Source: Chelonoidis abingdonii
Taxonomy: Eukaryota > Chordata > Testudines > Testudinidae
DNA: 64,000 nucleotides
Direction of reading: 5' to 3'
Assembly: GCF_003597395.2 (NCBI RefSeq)
Contig: NC_133770.1
Location: forward strand, 32,687,724 to 32,751,723
Numbering within the stretch: the first letter of the stretch is position 1; each line of letters opens with the position of its first letter. Under the pieces are notes generated by a model. That model ran no database searches, was not told the origin of the DNA, and saw nothing but the letters and a program-made list of their open reading frames with translations. Below, one piece after another: positions 1 to 10,840 of this stretch. A program made the position numbers and the translations under genes.

Positions 1-294
1 CTGTCTACCTGGCCAGTGCATCCAAGTTCAGATTGCTGTCCAGAGCAGTCACAATGGTGCACTGTGGGATAGCGCCCAGAGGCCAATACCATCGAATTGC
101 AGCCATACTAACCCTAATCCGAAATGGCAATACTGATTTCAGCACTACTCCCTTTGTCGGGGAGGATTACAGATACCGGTATTAAGAGCATTTTATGTCG
201 ATATAAAGGACTTCGCTGTGTGGACGAGTGAAGGGTTAATGCAGTTTAACGCTGCTAACTTCAATATAAACTCGTAGTGTAGACCAGCCCTAAG
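1..294. mobile_element. MITE fragment, hAT-like, cut by window start
   Basis: The 3' end reads GTAGTGTAGACCAGCCCTAAG, a terminal inverted repeat type shared with the MITEs at 17.0 and 15.0 kb (CTTAGGCT..GTCTACACTA). The interior (AGAGGCCAATACC, TCGATATAAAGG) matches a common turtle interspersed repeat as I recall it. The 5' end lies outside the window. Confidence 0.6.
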
Positions 295-930
295 AAGACT
301 GTGCTCCTGCCCACCCTTATTCTCATTGTTTGCCCAGCAATTCAAAGCCTGTAGAAAGTCAGGTTCTCTGCCACTGCTACAGCCCCTGGAGTATGGACAA
401 ATAGTTGTTAATGAGTCAGGGACTGCTAAATCAGATCCTCCCTGAGGATTTTTAAAGTTTGTGTTTTTTTAAGTTTTCTTTTAAAGTTAAATCTAAAGAC
501 TATTGAGGCAGTTCAGGGTATGCATGAGTTAGTACTACTAGCACGGATCTACCATAAGACTAAGCATAGCCTTTTTCAAAAGAATTTTCCCTCTGATGCT
601 GTGTACTTAAATGACACTTAAAGCTTACCTTTTTTAAAAAAAGGTATCAAGATGTTACACACTGAGTGGGCCAAGCAACGCTTACAGCCCGCCTTCACAA
701 TTACACCATTCAGCTTTTATCACTACACTTTCGTAAAAGAAGTTTTTAGTACTTGTGTCTAAGTGTCTAAAGTTTGTCCATCACTACCTTATAATCTGTG
801 TATTGGGTTAGGTTTTCATTGTTTGTGCATAGAGATGTGTTTATGAATTTAAACATCTAACTAGATAACACCAAACAAACGTGTCTCTTTGGTCTCACCT
901 CAATCCAGAGTGGCCCTAGACCCAAGTACT

Positions 931-1160
931 AAGGTCTGGTCTATACTTAAAATATTTTGCAAGTAGAGTGGTGATGGTTAGGTGTGTAATGTTTTATTTA
1001 TTTATAACTGGCAAAAAGTCCTAGTGTAGCCGCAACTATATACTGAGGGGAAAGTGTTTTTGCCATTTTTTATTTTTTTTTGAGGAACTGGTGTAAGTTA
1101 TACTGACAAAATGTGCTTGTGCACTGGGCTGGTTTGCTGGTATAGCAATACTAGAGCTAA
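931..1160. mobile_element. MITE fragment with AAGGTCTGGTCTATACTT terminus
   Basis: The left end begins AAGGTCTGGTCTATACTTAA, the same class of terminus (GGTCTACACT) as the other turtle-type MITEs here. Internal GGTATAG and AACTGGTGTAAG motifs recur as in those elements. The right end is eroded and its limit approximate. Confidence 0.5.
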
Positions 1161-1553
1161 GAGTGCTTTCCTATTCAGCAGGGAATACTCCTCAGGAGTC
1201 ACAGAGCTTTACATCTAAAAAATGCTGTGCAAACATTAAGAGGAAATGGCTGTGATTCAATTTCTATTCAAACTGTGGTCATACTTTGTTTGGACTTCTG
1301 TCCTGAAGCAGAGTTCTGAGAGTTAATGGCTACCTTGTTGATCTAACAGCGAGGCAGAAGAAAGCTACCAGTTTCAAAGTTACTATGGAGTCACTGTAGC
1401 TGGATTTAATATGGAGTAAGAATAATTTTCTCACTCAAGTACTGTATTTTTATTTTCATTTTCCTAAAACCACATCTGGAATCCCTTGTGTGGTCTTCGT
1501 GTTCCAGAAAATTGAGATAACATAGAAAACAAGAGTCATTTTCAGAGTTTATA

Positions 1554-1864
1554 CGGTAGAACTTCAATGTTATGAACACCAATCTTACAAACGACTAGTT
1601 ATACGAACATTTATGCCAATGGGGAAAAGGTTTTAAAAAAAAACACACATAATGAAAAAGTGATGTCAAAGATAGATAAGTCGACATCCCTTCACATTCT
1701 GATGCCTTCAATGCATTGGAAAATCACTTTGCAGTAGTCTGAATGACAAGAAGAAAGGAATGCAGTATACCATACTGCAACTTATGTCCATAGTGACTAA
1801 TTTTGAGATGTTCAATGTTATTAACTCCTCAGTGCCCAATAGTCTGAAAACAGGAGTTCTACTG
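1554..1864 (+). mobile_element. Tigger/pogo-type deletion derivative
   Basis: The termini are inverted copies: CGGTAGAACTTC at 1554 and GAGTTCTACTG ending at 1864, each flanked by TATA as expected of a TA target duplication. Between them, plus-strand codons around 1680-1760 resemble the C-terminal part of a Tigger transposase (SHSDAFNALEN..). Most of the gene is deleted, leaving a ~311-bp element. Confidence 0.75.
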
Positions 1865-2135
1865 TATAGAGATTTTAAGGTTTTGCTGCCTTCCCTCAAT
1901 GCAATTCTCAGCAGAAAGTAAAGTTATCTGTAGACCTATTCTCGTACAATGCTGAGCAGCCTCAACTTCCATTTAAATATGAGATGAGTCATTTTCCCAA
2001 AATTTTTAAGATAGGGTGGGTTTACCCTGAGGCAAGATTTGTCTCATATGGCTGGAATTTATTCCCTATGCTCTGGGGAAGACTGATAGCTGCTTCTTAA
2101 GGGTGTCTGGGTGTTCACTCAATATAAGCAGCACG

Positions 2136-2180
<45 letters not shown>

Positions 2181-4310
2181 TCATGGGACATTACTCAGGT
2201 ACTAAATAGGGAAATTGCTGCACTGAGAAATCGCAGCCAAAGACTGAGAAGCTGCTGGAACTCAGCCATATGCCTGATTTTGGGGAAGTTATTGTATATA
2301 TTTTACTGGTGGAGATTTTAGGTTCTAATTATGCTTTAATTTCTCACGCACAAGAATTAGGGGAGCTTAGACTAAGAAGCTGCAAATCAACGCACAAAAC
2401 ATCCTTCACCACATTCTTGCTTGAAGTGAGGGAATCAGTATTGCTGGCCATCATGATTTTATCATGACTATTGCAAAATTAGGTGGCTTTAAAAAATTTC
2501 ACCTGACTGATTTCTGCACTAAATCTTGTGAAATTTTATCTTTCCCCAAAAGTACTGTAATTTGCTACTGCTGTCATGGGATAAAGCAACAAGTTGTCCT
2601 CAGCAAGATGGTCACTATTTCATATTAACATTTGCTAGTGGCTTTGAATGCCTTTCTAAGCAGCCAGTTGCTAGGTTTGTTTGGGTTGGGGTTTTTTTTT
2701 TTATTTTGTTTTTATTAAAAGACAGACCCAAAATCATGACCCATCTCAAGAGTTAATTTTATTTGCATCTTTCCCTAACAAAATAAATAAATACAAATAA
2801 AAACAATCCTTACAGAACAACAGTCTTAAAATCCCAGTTTTTAACTCTTAAAACAAGAAGCCAATTAATCTGACCCTCAAAGTGAAAACCCTTGCGAAAG
2901 GCTTAATCCTCTGATTTTATCTAAGCAATAGGCTGTACATCAAGTTTGGAAACAAATGTCTGCTGTTAGTTTTTTACTGGTTTGTAGATTTCTTGTGCCT
3001 GGAATCCTTTGAATCTTTAAATCAAGCCACTATTTGTCTGGACACTGTAGAAGTCAAATCGGGAAAACTAAGGACGCCAGCTGCGTCTTATCTCTACCTT
3101 AGGACACTATCCATCTTGCTGACAATTGCCACTTTAAAGACAAAGAACTGGTCCCATCACAGGGTTTCAATGCAGCTTGCCACCACCGAGTCCATTATAA
3201 GAGCTGACTTTCAATCCAGGAAACAGCCTTGGGCATCTTAAGTTTTTAGACAGACCCAAGAATACACCACATCTGGAAAACTTATTTATGGCTCCTCCAA
3301 TTTTTTTATATACTCTCAGACAGATAACACTATCTGTCTTCTAGAAACACTGAAAAGGATTTACATCTTAAAAGTAGTGCTACTCAGTCTCAACGTATTA
3401 AGCAAATACACATGCAGGTAAGTAGTCTTATTTGCATCAAGGAGAGACTAACATCTAATCTAACATCTTCCTTCCTCTTTTGAAAATAGAGTTGCTGAGA
3501 AAAAAAAAATCGCTCAAATTAAGACAAAATGGACAGATTAAGAACTCTCCTATTCTTGTTTCAATGTAAATTAAGGAGGAAGAGATTGATGTAAAATGAG
3601 ATGGTGACCATCCTCTGTCCGATTACAGGAGTCACAGACTAGCTGTGGCTTCTAAACAGGTTTGTTTTCTGTGCTCTGGATGCTTTATAGGGCTTTGCTT
3701 AAAACCGAAACCAGCTCTGCATGTACACAGGGTGGATGAAGAGGAAATGTGCCCTCTTATGCCCAGAAACACTTCTCTCTTTTCTGTTATAAGGTGCAAG
3801 ATTAGGCCTTTGAGCTACCATTTCTCAGAAGAGTCTCAGTATGGCGTCTATCACAAGCAGAACAGAAGGATCCTGCTATTGAGGAAGTCACAAGAGGTAC
3901 AATTACCTCATATACTTAATTTTCCCTGCCATGATCTGTTTTGCTATATAAGGACATTGAACAAAAGGGGGAAAAAATACGAAGTCCTTGTGCAAAAGGC
4001 AAGCGAAGCTGACATAATGCCAAAGACTGACATGCTTTTTGCTCCACTTGCCCGTTAAAAAAAAAAAAAGAGTGCATGCGTGATGACAATACAGACAGCT
4101 AGGTTAATATCTAGAGTGCAGAAATTACTGCAAAAAACAAAGAAAAATTTCAAAGTACTATAGTAATCCCCTGCACATAAAATGCAATATGGGCCATCCT
4201 CTGGGAAGTGAGCATTACAGAAGATAGACGTCAGTACTATCAGTTACAAGATCATAATTTAACTGACAAACTCAGAATTTAGACTCTACTGAAATTAAAT
4301 TGCCTTATTT
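1865..4310. other. Unassigned AT-rich intron sequence
   Basis: It contains a long A tract (2139-2177) and scattered poly-T runs. The 137-codon open frame at 3645-4058 begins with GTG, has no early ATG, is followed at once by an A run and resembles nothing I know. No repeat family or exon was recognised. Confidence 0.5.
2139..2177. repeat. Poly-A tract (~39 bp)
   Basis: An uninterrupted run of A. It could be the tail of an old retroposed copy, but no recognisable SINE or processed gene precedes it. Confidence 0.9.
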
Positions 4311-4318
4311 GTCCAAAT
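4311..4318. repeat. Left 8-bp target site duplication of the hAT
   Basis: GTCCAAAT, identical to the right copy at 7848-7855. Confidence 0.93.
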
Positions 4319-4579
4319 CAGGGTGGATAAAAAAAAAAAGCTTTTTTTGATAAAATGCTTTTTGGAGGAAAAAAGTATCTAAAATAGTTTTAATTAAGAT
4401 ACATTATAGCTCAAAGATATCTCACCATGGAATATGGATTATAAATTCTAATTCTATAGTATGAGACAATATATTCATGTAATGTTTAAGAAAAGTTTTG
4501 TAAATGAGTTCCAATAGTTCATTGCTTAGGGACCCAATCTTATCGGGTTCCAGGGGCTTCTGTGTAGATTATTCAGGTT

Positions 4580-4620
4580 AATCTTTCTATCTACCCAATG
4601 GTATGGTAGATAGAAAGATT
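4580..4620. repeat. Perfect 16-bp hairpin inside hAT left end
   Basis: AATCTTTCTATCTACC and its exact reverse complement are separated by 9 bases. It lies about 260 bp inside the left terminus of the transposon. Its role is unknown. Confidence 0.9.
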
Positions 4621-4682
4621 GGGACTCAGTGCTCAGTCTAGAAGATACCATCAGAGATGATTAGTTTTGCAGTTCTCAAACT

Positions 4683-4745
4683 ATGGATAACATACTTGTT
4701 ACTTATCCATACTTATCCATCAAGCTGTGGATAACATACTTGTTA
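4683..4745. repeat. Local direct and inverted duplication
   Basis: GTGGATAACATACTTGTTA-like units occur twice, with ACTTATCCAT copies between them in the opposite sense. It is a local rearrangement within the hAT 5' non-coding region. Confidence 0.7.
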
Positions 4746-5091
4746 ACAGCAAAAAATGTTTTTAAAGTAAATAAATAAATATATAGAGGTGAGAAATAAC
4801 AGACCTCAACTCTGTTGTCCCTCTGCAAATTTGTGTGTACAAAGTCAATCCCTTACCTCTCTCTAAAAGTACAAATTTCAAAAAGTTCAGTGAACAGAAG
4901 ATTGTTGAGGGCGGAATAGATCTAGACAAGGAGAAGAAGTTTGGAAATAAATGTGAGGAGAGACAAGCAATAGAAACAAAAGTGAAACTGTTTGAGCAGC
5001 ACAGTCCAGGAGTCTTGAGGGCTTTCTGAGTGCAGTCTTCATTGATTTAAGATCTACCATACCATTTTCTCACTAGAAGGGAAAACCTATA

Positions 5092-5312
5092 ATGGCAGCA
5101 GGCCGTAAAAGAGACCCAGTTCGGGACTATTTTAATGAAGTTCCTCTACCTGTAGGTAAGACAGGCAGGCATGCAAAATGCAAACAGTGCAACAAAAAAA
5201 ATGCAAGGCCTGGTTGCCCAAATAAAACACCACCATGACAAGTGTTCCTTCTCAGGGGGAAGCTGCGTTGATGATGATGAAAGGAACATGTCTGAACATG
5301 CAGGATCTTCAG
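5092..5312 (+). pseudogene. hAT transposase exon 1, BED zinc finger
   Basis: ATG at 5092 opens MAAGRKRDPVRDYFNEVPLP, followed by CKQC and, after a one-base shift in an A run (about 5197-5205), a histidine-rich HHHDKC. This is a BED-type finger (C-x2-C ... H ... C), the DNA-binding module at the N terminus of many hAT transposases. The extra A makes the exon non-functional. It ends TCAG|GTTGGT, a usable donor for the ~320-bp intron before exon 2. Confidence 0.85.
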
Positions 5313-5632
5313 GTTGGTAAACTTTTTTATTTCATACTTTCTTTCTTAAAGGACTGCCTGTCTTCCTTCTGAACTATTCATGAAGTCTCATGTTTGAGCA
5401 AAAAAAAAAAAAATATATATAGTTGTTACTCTATGGTACTATCATTTTAGATGCAGTTATGATAAAAATATATAATAGCTGAACTAGGCAGATCTTCCTT
5501 TTACAATTTCACCTTTAAAGTAGTATTGAGTGTCAGGGAATGCAATGAGGAATACTAAATGAGCAGTATGGTAATAATTAAATAACTGCACTGACTTATT
5601 TTGTTTAAGATAATTCCATCCTCTACATACAG
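5313..5632 (+). other. Intron in the hAT transposase gene
   Basis: It begins GTTGGTAAAC and ends CTCTACATACAG before coding sequence resumes (DSEDYPSSRSPSF). The AT-rich interior has stops in all frames. Splicing is inferred from the two coding blocks on either side. Confidence 0.7.
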
Positions 5633-7189
5633 GATTCTGAAGACTATCCATCTTCAAGATCACCATCATTTTCTATCGTTTCAGAGTTATCTGCCAATGA
5701 TAGTCTTTCAATCACATCGTGTATGTCACATAGCTATAGTATAGATAAGTTTGTGATAAGAACCAGATTACAAAAAAAAAAAAAAAAGAGGTAATTGATG
5801 AAAAAAATTGCCCCGTTTGTTAATACAACAAACTCTCCTTGCCATAGGATTGAGAACCCACACTTCATTAACATGGGTCAGTCATTAAGACCAGTCCACC
5901 CAACAGAGCAGATGTTGCAGGCAAATTGCTGGATAAAGTGTATGAAAGAAATTGACTACTGTGCAAAAGGTCTGGAGGATGAAATTGTTAACCTGAGTCC
6001 TGATGGGTGAAGCAGTGTGCACAATGATCCTGTTGTATGTGATTGTGTGACAACAGAAGAAGGGAATGTCTTTCTTGCAGAAAGAATTGATAATCAGGAA
6101 ATGCATACACATCAGAAAACTTACAAAAAATTAGCAGTAAGAGTTATAACAAACTGAAAAATTCAAATGTCTAGTATGTAGCTTGCTCCCAGACAATGCT
6201 GCAAATGTATCCAAGATAAGAAATTTAGAAGAGAGTCCCAAGCTAACAACATACAGTTGCAGTGCTCATTTGATGCGCCTCCCAGCCAAAGACTTGAGTG
6301 TTCCAGAAATAAAGGTTAATGTTGTTGAAATTGCAAAATACTTCAGTAACAACCACTTTGCAGCAGCTGCTCTGAAGAAGTGGGAGGAGCCAAGGTAACT
6401 CTCCCACGAGACATGCAATGGAATGCAGTAGTGGACTATTTTGAGCACTATATCAAGAGCTGGCCTAATCTGATGACAGTTTGTGAACAAAATCGTGAAA
6501 AAATAGATGGCACCGTCACAGCCAAAGTTCTCAGCATTGGGCTTAAGAGAAATGTTGAACACATACTGAGTACCCTGAAGCCTATTTCTGTAGCCTTGAA
6601 CAAAATGCAGGGAAATAGCTGTTTTATTGCTGACTCTACTGAAATTTGGAAAGAACCGAGTGAGATCTTAAAAAGAAATACACAATGACAGAGTTAAATT
6701 ACAAGTATTAAAAAAACAAATGGGACAAGCACTATCTCCCGCTCATTTTCTTGCAAATATTCTCAATAGTCGGTACCAGGGTCAAACCTGCTGAAGAACA
6801 GGAGTTGGTACCAGGGTCAAACCTGCTGAAGAAGAGGAGTTGGCTATGACATGGACATCCAGCAATCATCCCTTCATAATACCAACTATAATAAACTTCA
6901 GAGCTAAGGGTGAACCATTGAAGAAATATGTTTGCTGATGAGGTTTTAAAGGAAGTCACATCAGTGAACTGGTGGAAGTCACTTAAGCACTTAGATTCAG
7001 AGACTGTTGAAGGGATAATCTCACTTTTAACAGCAATAGTTTCTTCTGCCGGTGTAGAAAGAATATTTTCTTCCTTCAGACTAATTCATTCCAAATTGAG
7101 AAATCATTTGGGACCCAAAAAAAGCAAGAAAACTGTTTTTTCTTTTCCAGATTATGAACAAACAAGAAAATGAAGGTGAAGATGACTGA
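5633..7189 (+). pseudogene. hAT transposase exon 2, catalytic and dimerization regions (broken)
   Basis: Coding blocks in shifted frames follow one another: a serine-rich linker; INMGQSLRPVHPTEQ; CAKGLEDEIVNLSPDG, where a tryptophan codon after DG has become TGA (6008-6010); PDNAANVSK and CSAHLM (6183 on); RDMQWNAVVDYFEHY (about 6400-6450); and a C-terminal hAT dimerization block with SSAGVERIFSSF (near 7040-7080), ending at the TGA 7187-7189. Such transposases cut and paste the element through a DDE-type RNase H fold. At least three frame changes and several stops make this copy dead. One frame change comes from a 35-bp tandem duplication at 6772-6841. It could still supply ends for mobilisation by a related active copy. 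Confidence 0.88.
6772..6841. repeat. 35-bp tandem duplication in hAT transposase
   Basis: GGTACCAGGGTCAAACCTGC..GGAGTT occurs twice head to tail (6772-6806, 6807-6841) with one base difference. As 35 is not a multiple of 3, it shifts the reading frame. Confidence 0.92.
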
Positions 7190-7847
7190 GTTAGCTGTAG
7201 AAGCCAATATTTTAAGTTTCTCATGTTGACCTGGCTGACAGTCTATTTAATTTTTTTTTTTAATATTTCATTTAACTATTTTAGTTACACAATTTTAACA
7301 AAAACAAACCTGATTTAAAAAAAACTTGAATATTTAAACTAAATTCAAAAATTCATATGCTTTTTTTTATTAAAATATTATATGTTTGCTGTTGAAGAAA
7401 AAAATCCAGAATACATAACGTTGTTTAAATTATTTTATTTAACTAAAATGTCTGCTTGGTGATGTTTCTTCCTAATACAGCATGGCAAGAAAGTCCTCCA
7501 AATATTAATGACTAACCTGTTGAATTGGAGATAGTTCACCTCCCAAAGACTTCATAAATATCCGCCTCAATTACCTTTGGTAAATGAAATAACCAAACAA
7601 TCATTTTCTGATATAGCCGTAAAACTAAAATCGGAAAAGTTTTCAAAATAAATCACTTAAATATATAGTCTCTACCTTCTAAAAATGAAACCTACATCTA
7701 TCTCTGAGTTGTGAAGAATATGTATTAAGGTTATAACAACCAACAAGAAAGCACTTTTAATGTAGAAATCCATGATTAAATTGAGTCTTCCTGACTAGTT
7801 ATTTAATCATGATTTAAATCAATTTGATTTAAATCAATTCCACCCTG

Positions 7848-7855
7848 GTCCAAAT
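7848..7855. repeat. Right 8-bp target site duplication of the hAT
   Basis: GTCCAAAT, identical to the left copy at 4311-4318. Confidence 0.93.
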
Positions 7856-8624
7856 TTTCCAGAAGAGACTCATTTAAAAAAGTTATACAGGTACTTCAGA
7901 GTCACATTAATATCTCAAAGAGTAGTTGGTAATGGCAGTGCTCATTCTGTACAAGAAAGAATTTTTAATGAGAATCTATCATAGCAACACTATCTTTCAT
8001 CATAGCAAGTATGTAAGTGCAAATAGTCATTTTATAAAAATCAAAACCAAAACACAGGATGTGCCCTCTTTATGGCTAGAGTTTATAGCTAAAATGTTCT
8101 GGGAAAAAACAACATCACCACCGCATTTTTGGTGAACAACCACAATAAATTAAGTAGGATTTTCATTAAGTTTTATGATCAGATCTTAGTATAAATTAAG
8201 TTTACTAAGTCTGAACTTTAACATACTGCAATTCACCCACTAGGTTTCTACTGCATAAATGGAAAAATTATAAGAGCCCTCCAGTGGCCAAATATATCTA
8301 GATTTTTAAAGATATCTGTCCACTAGCTTCAGTCTTGCAATAATTTTAAAAGTTACAACTCTATTGAGACTGTATTTTTGTTTAAGTTCTTATTATAGTC
8401 TAATCAGTGATATTAGATTTACTCTTAAAGTTACCTTTGAACTCCTATACAGGAAAAAATATTCATATTAACACTTTGATTTTACCGCCATAAGTCAGGT
8501 TTGAGTCTTTAAAGACAAGTTACAGTACCTCTTATTTGCTCCTCATAATGAAAGGTAATAACGAAAATCAAAAAAATCCTAACATGTCATTCGTAATAAT
8601 GTTGTAGATACGTTGGTTCCAGAA
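7856..8624. other. Unassigned AT-rich sequence
   Basis: No exon or repeat family was recognised between the hAT and the Penelope-like element. Confidence 0.5.
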
Positions 8625-8867
8625 TATTAGAGAGACATGGTGAATTAGGTAATACCAGTTATTGGACCAACTTCTGTTGGTGAGAGAGAAAGAGAAGCTT
8701 TCAAGCTACACGGAACTCTTCTTCAGGTCTGGGAAAGGTACTCAGGAGTGTCACAGCTAAATATAAGGTCAAAGAGATAGTTTAGTGTAAGTAGTTAGCA
8801 CATATTCTAAGAGACCATTCAAGGTGAAGTGGTCTGTTAACACCCCTGTAGTCTTAGGATAAAAAGG

Positions 8868-8942
8868 TTTCAGAGTGGTAGCCCTGTTCTTTTTGCTGAT
8901 ACAGACTAAGGAGTACTTGTGGCACCTTAGAGACTAAACTAG
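8868..8942. mobile_element. Fragment of a second Penelope-like family nested in the left arm
   Basis: GGTTTCAGAGT, CAGACTA and AGGAGTACTTGTGGCACCTTAGAGACTAA belong to the family also seen at 35.8 and 39.9 kb. The three pieces are in mixed orientation. It interrupts the first family's sequence between GGATAAAAAG and GAGTTACAGATTGCTG. Confidence 0.65.
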
Positions 8943-8985
8943 CGAGTTACAGATTGCTGTAATAAGCCATAAATCCAGTGTCTTA

Positions 8986-9060
8986 ATAAAGACTGTGGTT
9001 TTTAATGTCTAGCAAAGTTACAAATTTAAGTCCCCAGGCTTGTCTTTTGAAAGACTGCAT
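8986..9060 (-). pseudogene. Penelope-like protein, C-terminal fragment, minus arm
   Basis: Minus-strand codons read SFKRQAWGLKFVTLLDIKNH, matching the end of the endonuclease domain of Penelope-like proteins (as in RQAWELKFI..LLDTKNHGLN). The fragment begins abruptly at the inversion point near 9062. Confidence 0.7.
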
Positions 9061-9062
9061 TC

Positions 9063-9275
9063 TGCTAGTAGTTACATACCACCCTATATTGGAATCCATA
9101 CAGGGTATCAAAACAACTACAACCCATACATGATGGGAATCTCCTCCTGACAAAAAAAAGTGTTTCCTGAACCCCCTTTTCTGGCCTTCGAACAAACCCT
9201 CCCGCCCCAAACTCTCCAAGTAAATCGTCAGAAGCTAACTCCTCACGGACCAGGACACACCAACTCAAAGCTACA
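9063..9275 (+). pseudogene. Penelope-like protein fragment upstream of the CR1 insertion
   Basis: Plus-strand codons (SYIPPYIGIHTGY.. then PEPPFLAFEQTLPP) correspond to the linker before the GIY-YIG domain. The frame has several stops. The segment stops at the CR1 junction near 9276 and resumes after 10300 with RCKTC..STATMINPP. Confidence 0.6.
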
Positions 9276-10300
9276 CCAGACTCTGTGTAGTCTCCACGTC
9301 TAGTTGGCAGCCAGTTTCAAGTGGAGTGCCCCAAGGGTAGGTCCTGGGACCGGTTTTGTTCAATATCTTCATTAATGATCTGGAGGATGGCGTGGACTGC
9401 ACTCTCAGCAAGTTTGCAGATGACACTAAACTTGGAGTGGTAGATACACTGGAGGGTAGGGACAGGATACAGAAGGACCTAGATAGATTAGAGGACTGGA
9501 CCAAAAGAAACCTGATGAGATTCAACAAGGACAAATGTAGAGTCCTGCACTTAGGATGGAAGAATCCCATTCACTGTTACAGACTAGGAACCAAATGACT
9601 AGGAAGCAGTTCTGCAGAAAAGGACCTAGGGGTTACAGTGGACGAGAAGCTGGATATGAGTCAGTGTGCCCTTGTTGCCAAGAAGGCTATGCATTTTGGG
9701 CTGTTATAACTGAGGTCATTGCCAGCAGATCAAAGCTGTGATCGTCCCCCTCTATTCGGTGCATTGGTGAGGCCCTCATCTGAGTACTGTGTCAGTTTTG
9801 GGCCCCAATACTACAAGGAGGATTGTGGAAAACAATTGGAATTAGAGTCCAGCAGGAGGGCAACAAAAGAGTAGAGGGGCTGAGCACATGACATATGAGA
9901 GCAAGGCTGAGGGAACTCGGATTGTTTAGTCTGCAGAAGAAAGAATAAGGGGAGATTTGATAGCTGCTTTCAACTACCGAAAGGGGGTTCCAAAGAGGAT
10001 GGATCTAGACTGTTCTCAGTGGTAACTGGATGACAGACACAAGGAGTAATGGTCTCAATTGGCAGTGGGGGAGTATGTTGGATATTAGGAACAAAACTTT
10101 GTCACTCAAGAATGGTGAAAAGCCACTGGAATGGGTTACCTAGGGAGGTGGTGGAATCTCCTTCCTTAGAGGTTTTTAAGGTCAGGCTTGACAAAACCCT
10201 GGCTGGGATGATTTAGTTGGGAATTGGTCCTGCTTTGAGCAGGGGGTTGGACTAGATGATCTCCTGAGGTCCCTTCCAACTCTGATATTCTATGATTGTA
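9276..10300 (+). mobile_element. CR1 LINE, 5'-truncated, with intact 3' end
   Basis: The plus strand encodes the end of the CR1 reverse transcriptase: [23 protein letters not shown], then the catalytic FADDTKLG (about 9414-9437) and [14 protein letters not shown] residues, later fragmented. The 3' part carries the conserved CR1 tail (GGACTAGATGATCTCCTGAG, CCCTTCCAACTCTGATATTC) ending TATGATTG near 10298. CR1 is the dominant non-LTR element of birds and reptiles. It inserted into the Penelope-like element and is therefore younger than it. Confidence 0.93.
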
Positions 10301-10660
10301 ACAGATGCAAAACCTGCAGACTTACTTCCACTGCTACAATGATCAACCCCCCCTTCCCCACACACATATTACATCTTTCAAGATCCATGAGTCCTGCACA
10401 TGCCTGTTACAACATGTGTTGTACCTCATCAAGCTCACTAAATGCCCCAACAACAACTATGTGGGTGAAACCAGATAATCTCTATGCTCCTGAGTGTACT
10501 CACACAGAAAAATAAGACAAAAACACCATATCACCTGTGGGACAACATTTTTCACAAAGCGATCACTCTATATCTGATCTATCAGTCCTCATCCTCGAAG
10601 TAAACCTGGATGACAGCTTCAAAAGACGAGCCTGGGAGCTTAAATTCATAACTTAGTTTA
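10300..10660 (+). pseudogene. Penelope-like GIY-YIG endonuclease fragment
   Basis: From about 10381 the plus strand reads IHESCTCLLQHVLYLIKLTK, then CPNNNYVGETR. The YLI and YVGETR elements correspond to the GIY-YIG motif, with paired cysteines (CTC, KC) as in Penelope-like nucleases. A stop follows, and the remaining HITCGTTF..SDHS-like part is frameshifted. These nucleases nick the target DNA for reverse transcription. Confidence 0.75.
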
Positions 10661-10840
10661 GCATGATTTTTAATGTCTAGCCATCTGTCACAGCTAAGCA
10701 CTAGGTCCAACACTCAGTGCTTTCCCAGACCTGAAGAAGGGAGATATGTATATCTCAAAAGCTTGTCTCTCCCACCAACAGAAGCTGGTCCTATAAAAGA
10801 TATTACCTCACCCACCTTATCTCATTAAACATGTCACAAA

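Larger units (their letters stand above)
4319..7847 (+). mobile_element. Complete, inactive hAT DNA transposon (3.5 kb)
   Basis: The left end is CAGGGTGGATAA and the right end reads CAGGGTGGAATTG in reverse complement. Both are flanked by an identical 8-bp duplication, GTCCAAAT (4311-4318 and 7848-7855). An 8-bp duplication and CA-starting inverted repeats are the hallmark of hAT elements. The interior carries a plus-strand BED-finger transposase in two exons, broken by stops and frameshifts. A perfect hairpin sits near the left end and AT-rich, repeat-like subterminal sequence near the right end. The intact ends suggest a fairly late insertion compared with the eroded elements around it. Confidence 0.95.
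8625..10840. mobile_element. Back-to-back Penelope-like element fragments, split by CR1
   Basis: The left end (about 8630-8735) and right end (about 10730-10840) are inverted copies of one sequence: CCAACTTCTGTTGGTGAGAG and CTTCTTCAGGTCTGGGAAAG on the left, their complements on the right. The left arm is in minus orientation (8625-~9062) and the right arm in plus (~9063 on). The arms carry parts of a Penelope-like protein, including a GIY-YIG-type endonuclease segment at about 10385-10475 and C-terminal phrases such as FKRQAWGLKFVTLLDIKNHS (minus, near 9000-9060). Inverted joint structures are common in Penelope-like elements. A CR1 LINE interrupts the plus arm at ~9276-10300. Confidence 0.85.

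Noticed and set aside
3645..4058. 137-codon plus-strand frame
   Set aside because: It starts with GTG, the first ATG comes late, and there is no known motif or promoter context.
6732..6959. Minus-strand frame inside the hAT
   Set aside because: It is a shadow of the plus-strand transposase remnant and its 35-bp duplication.
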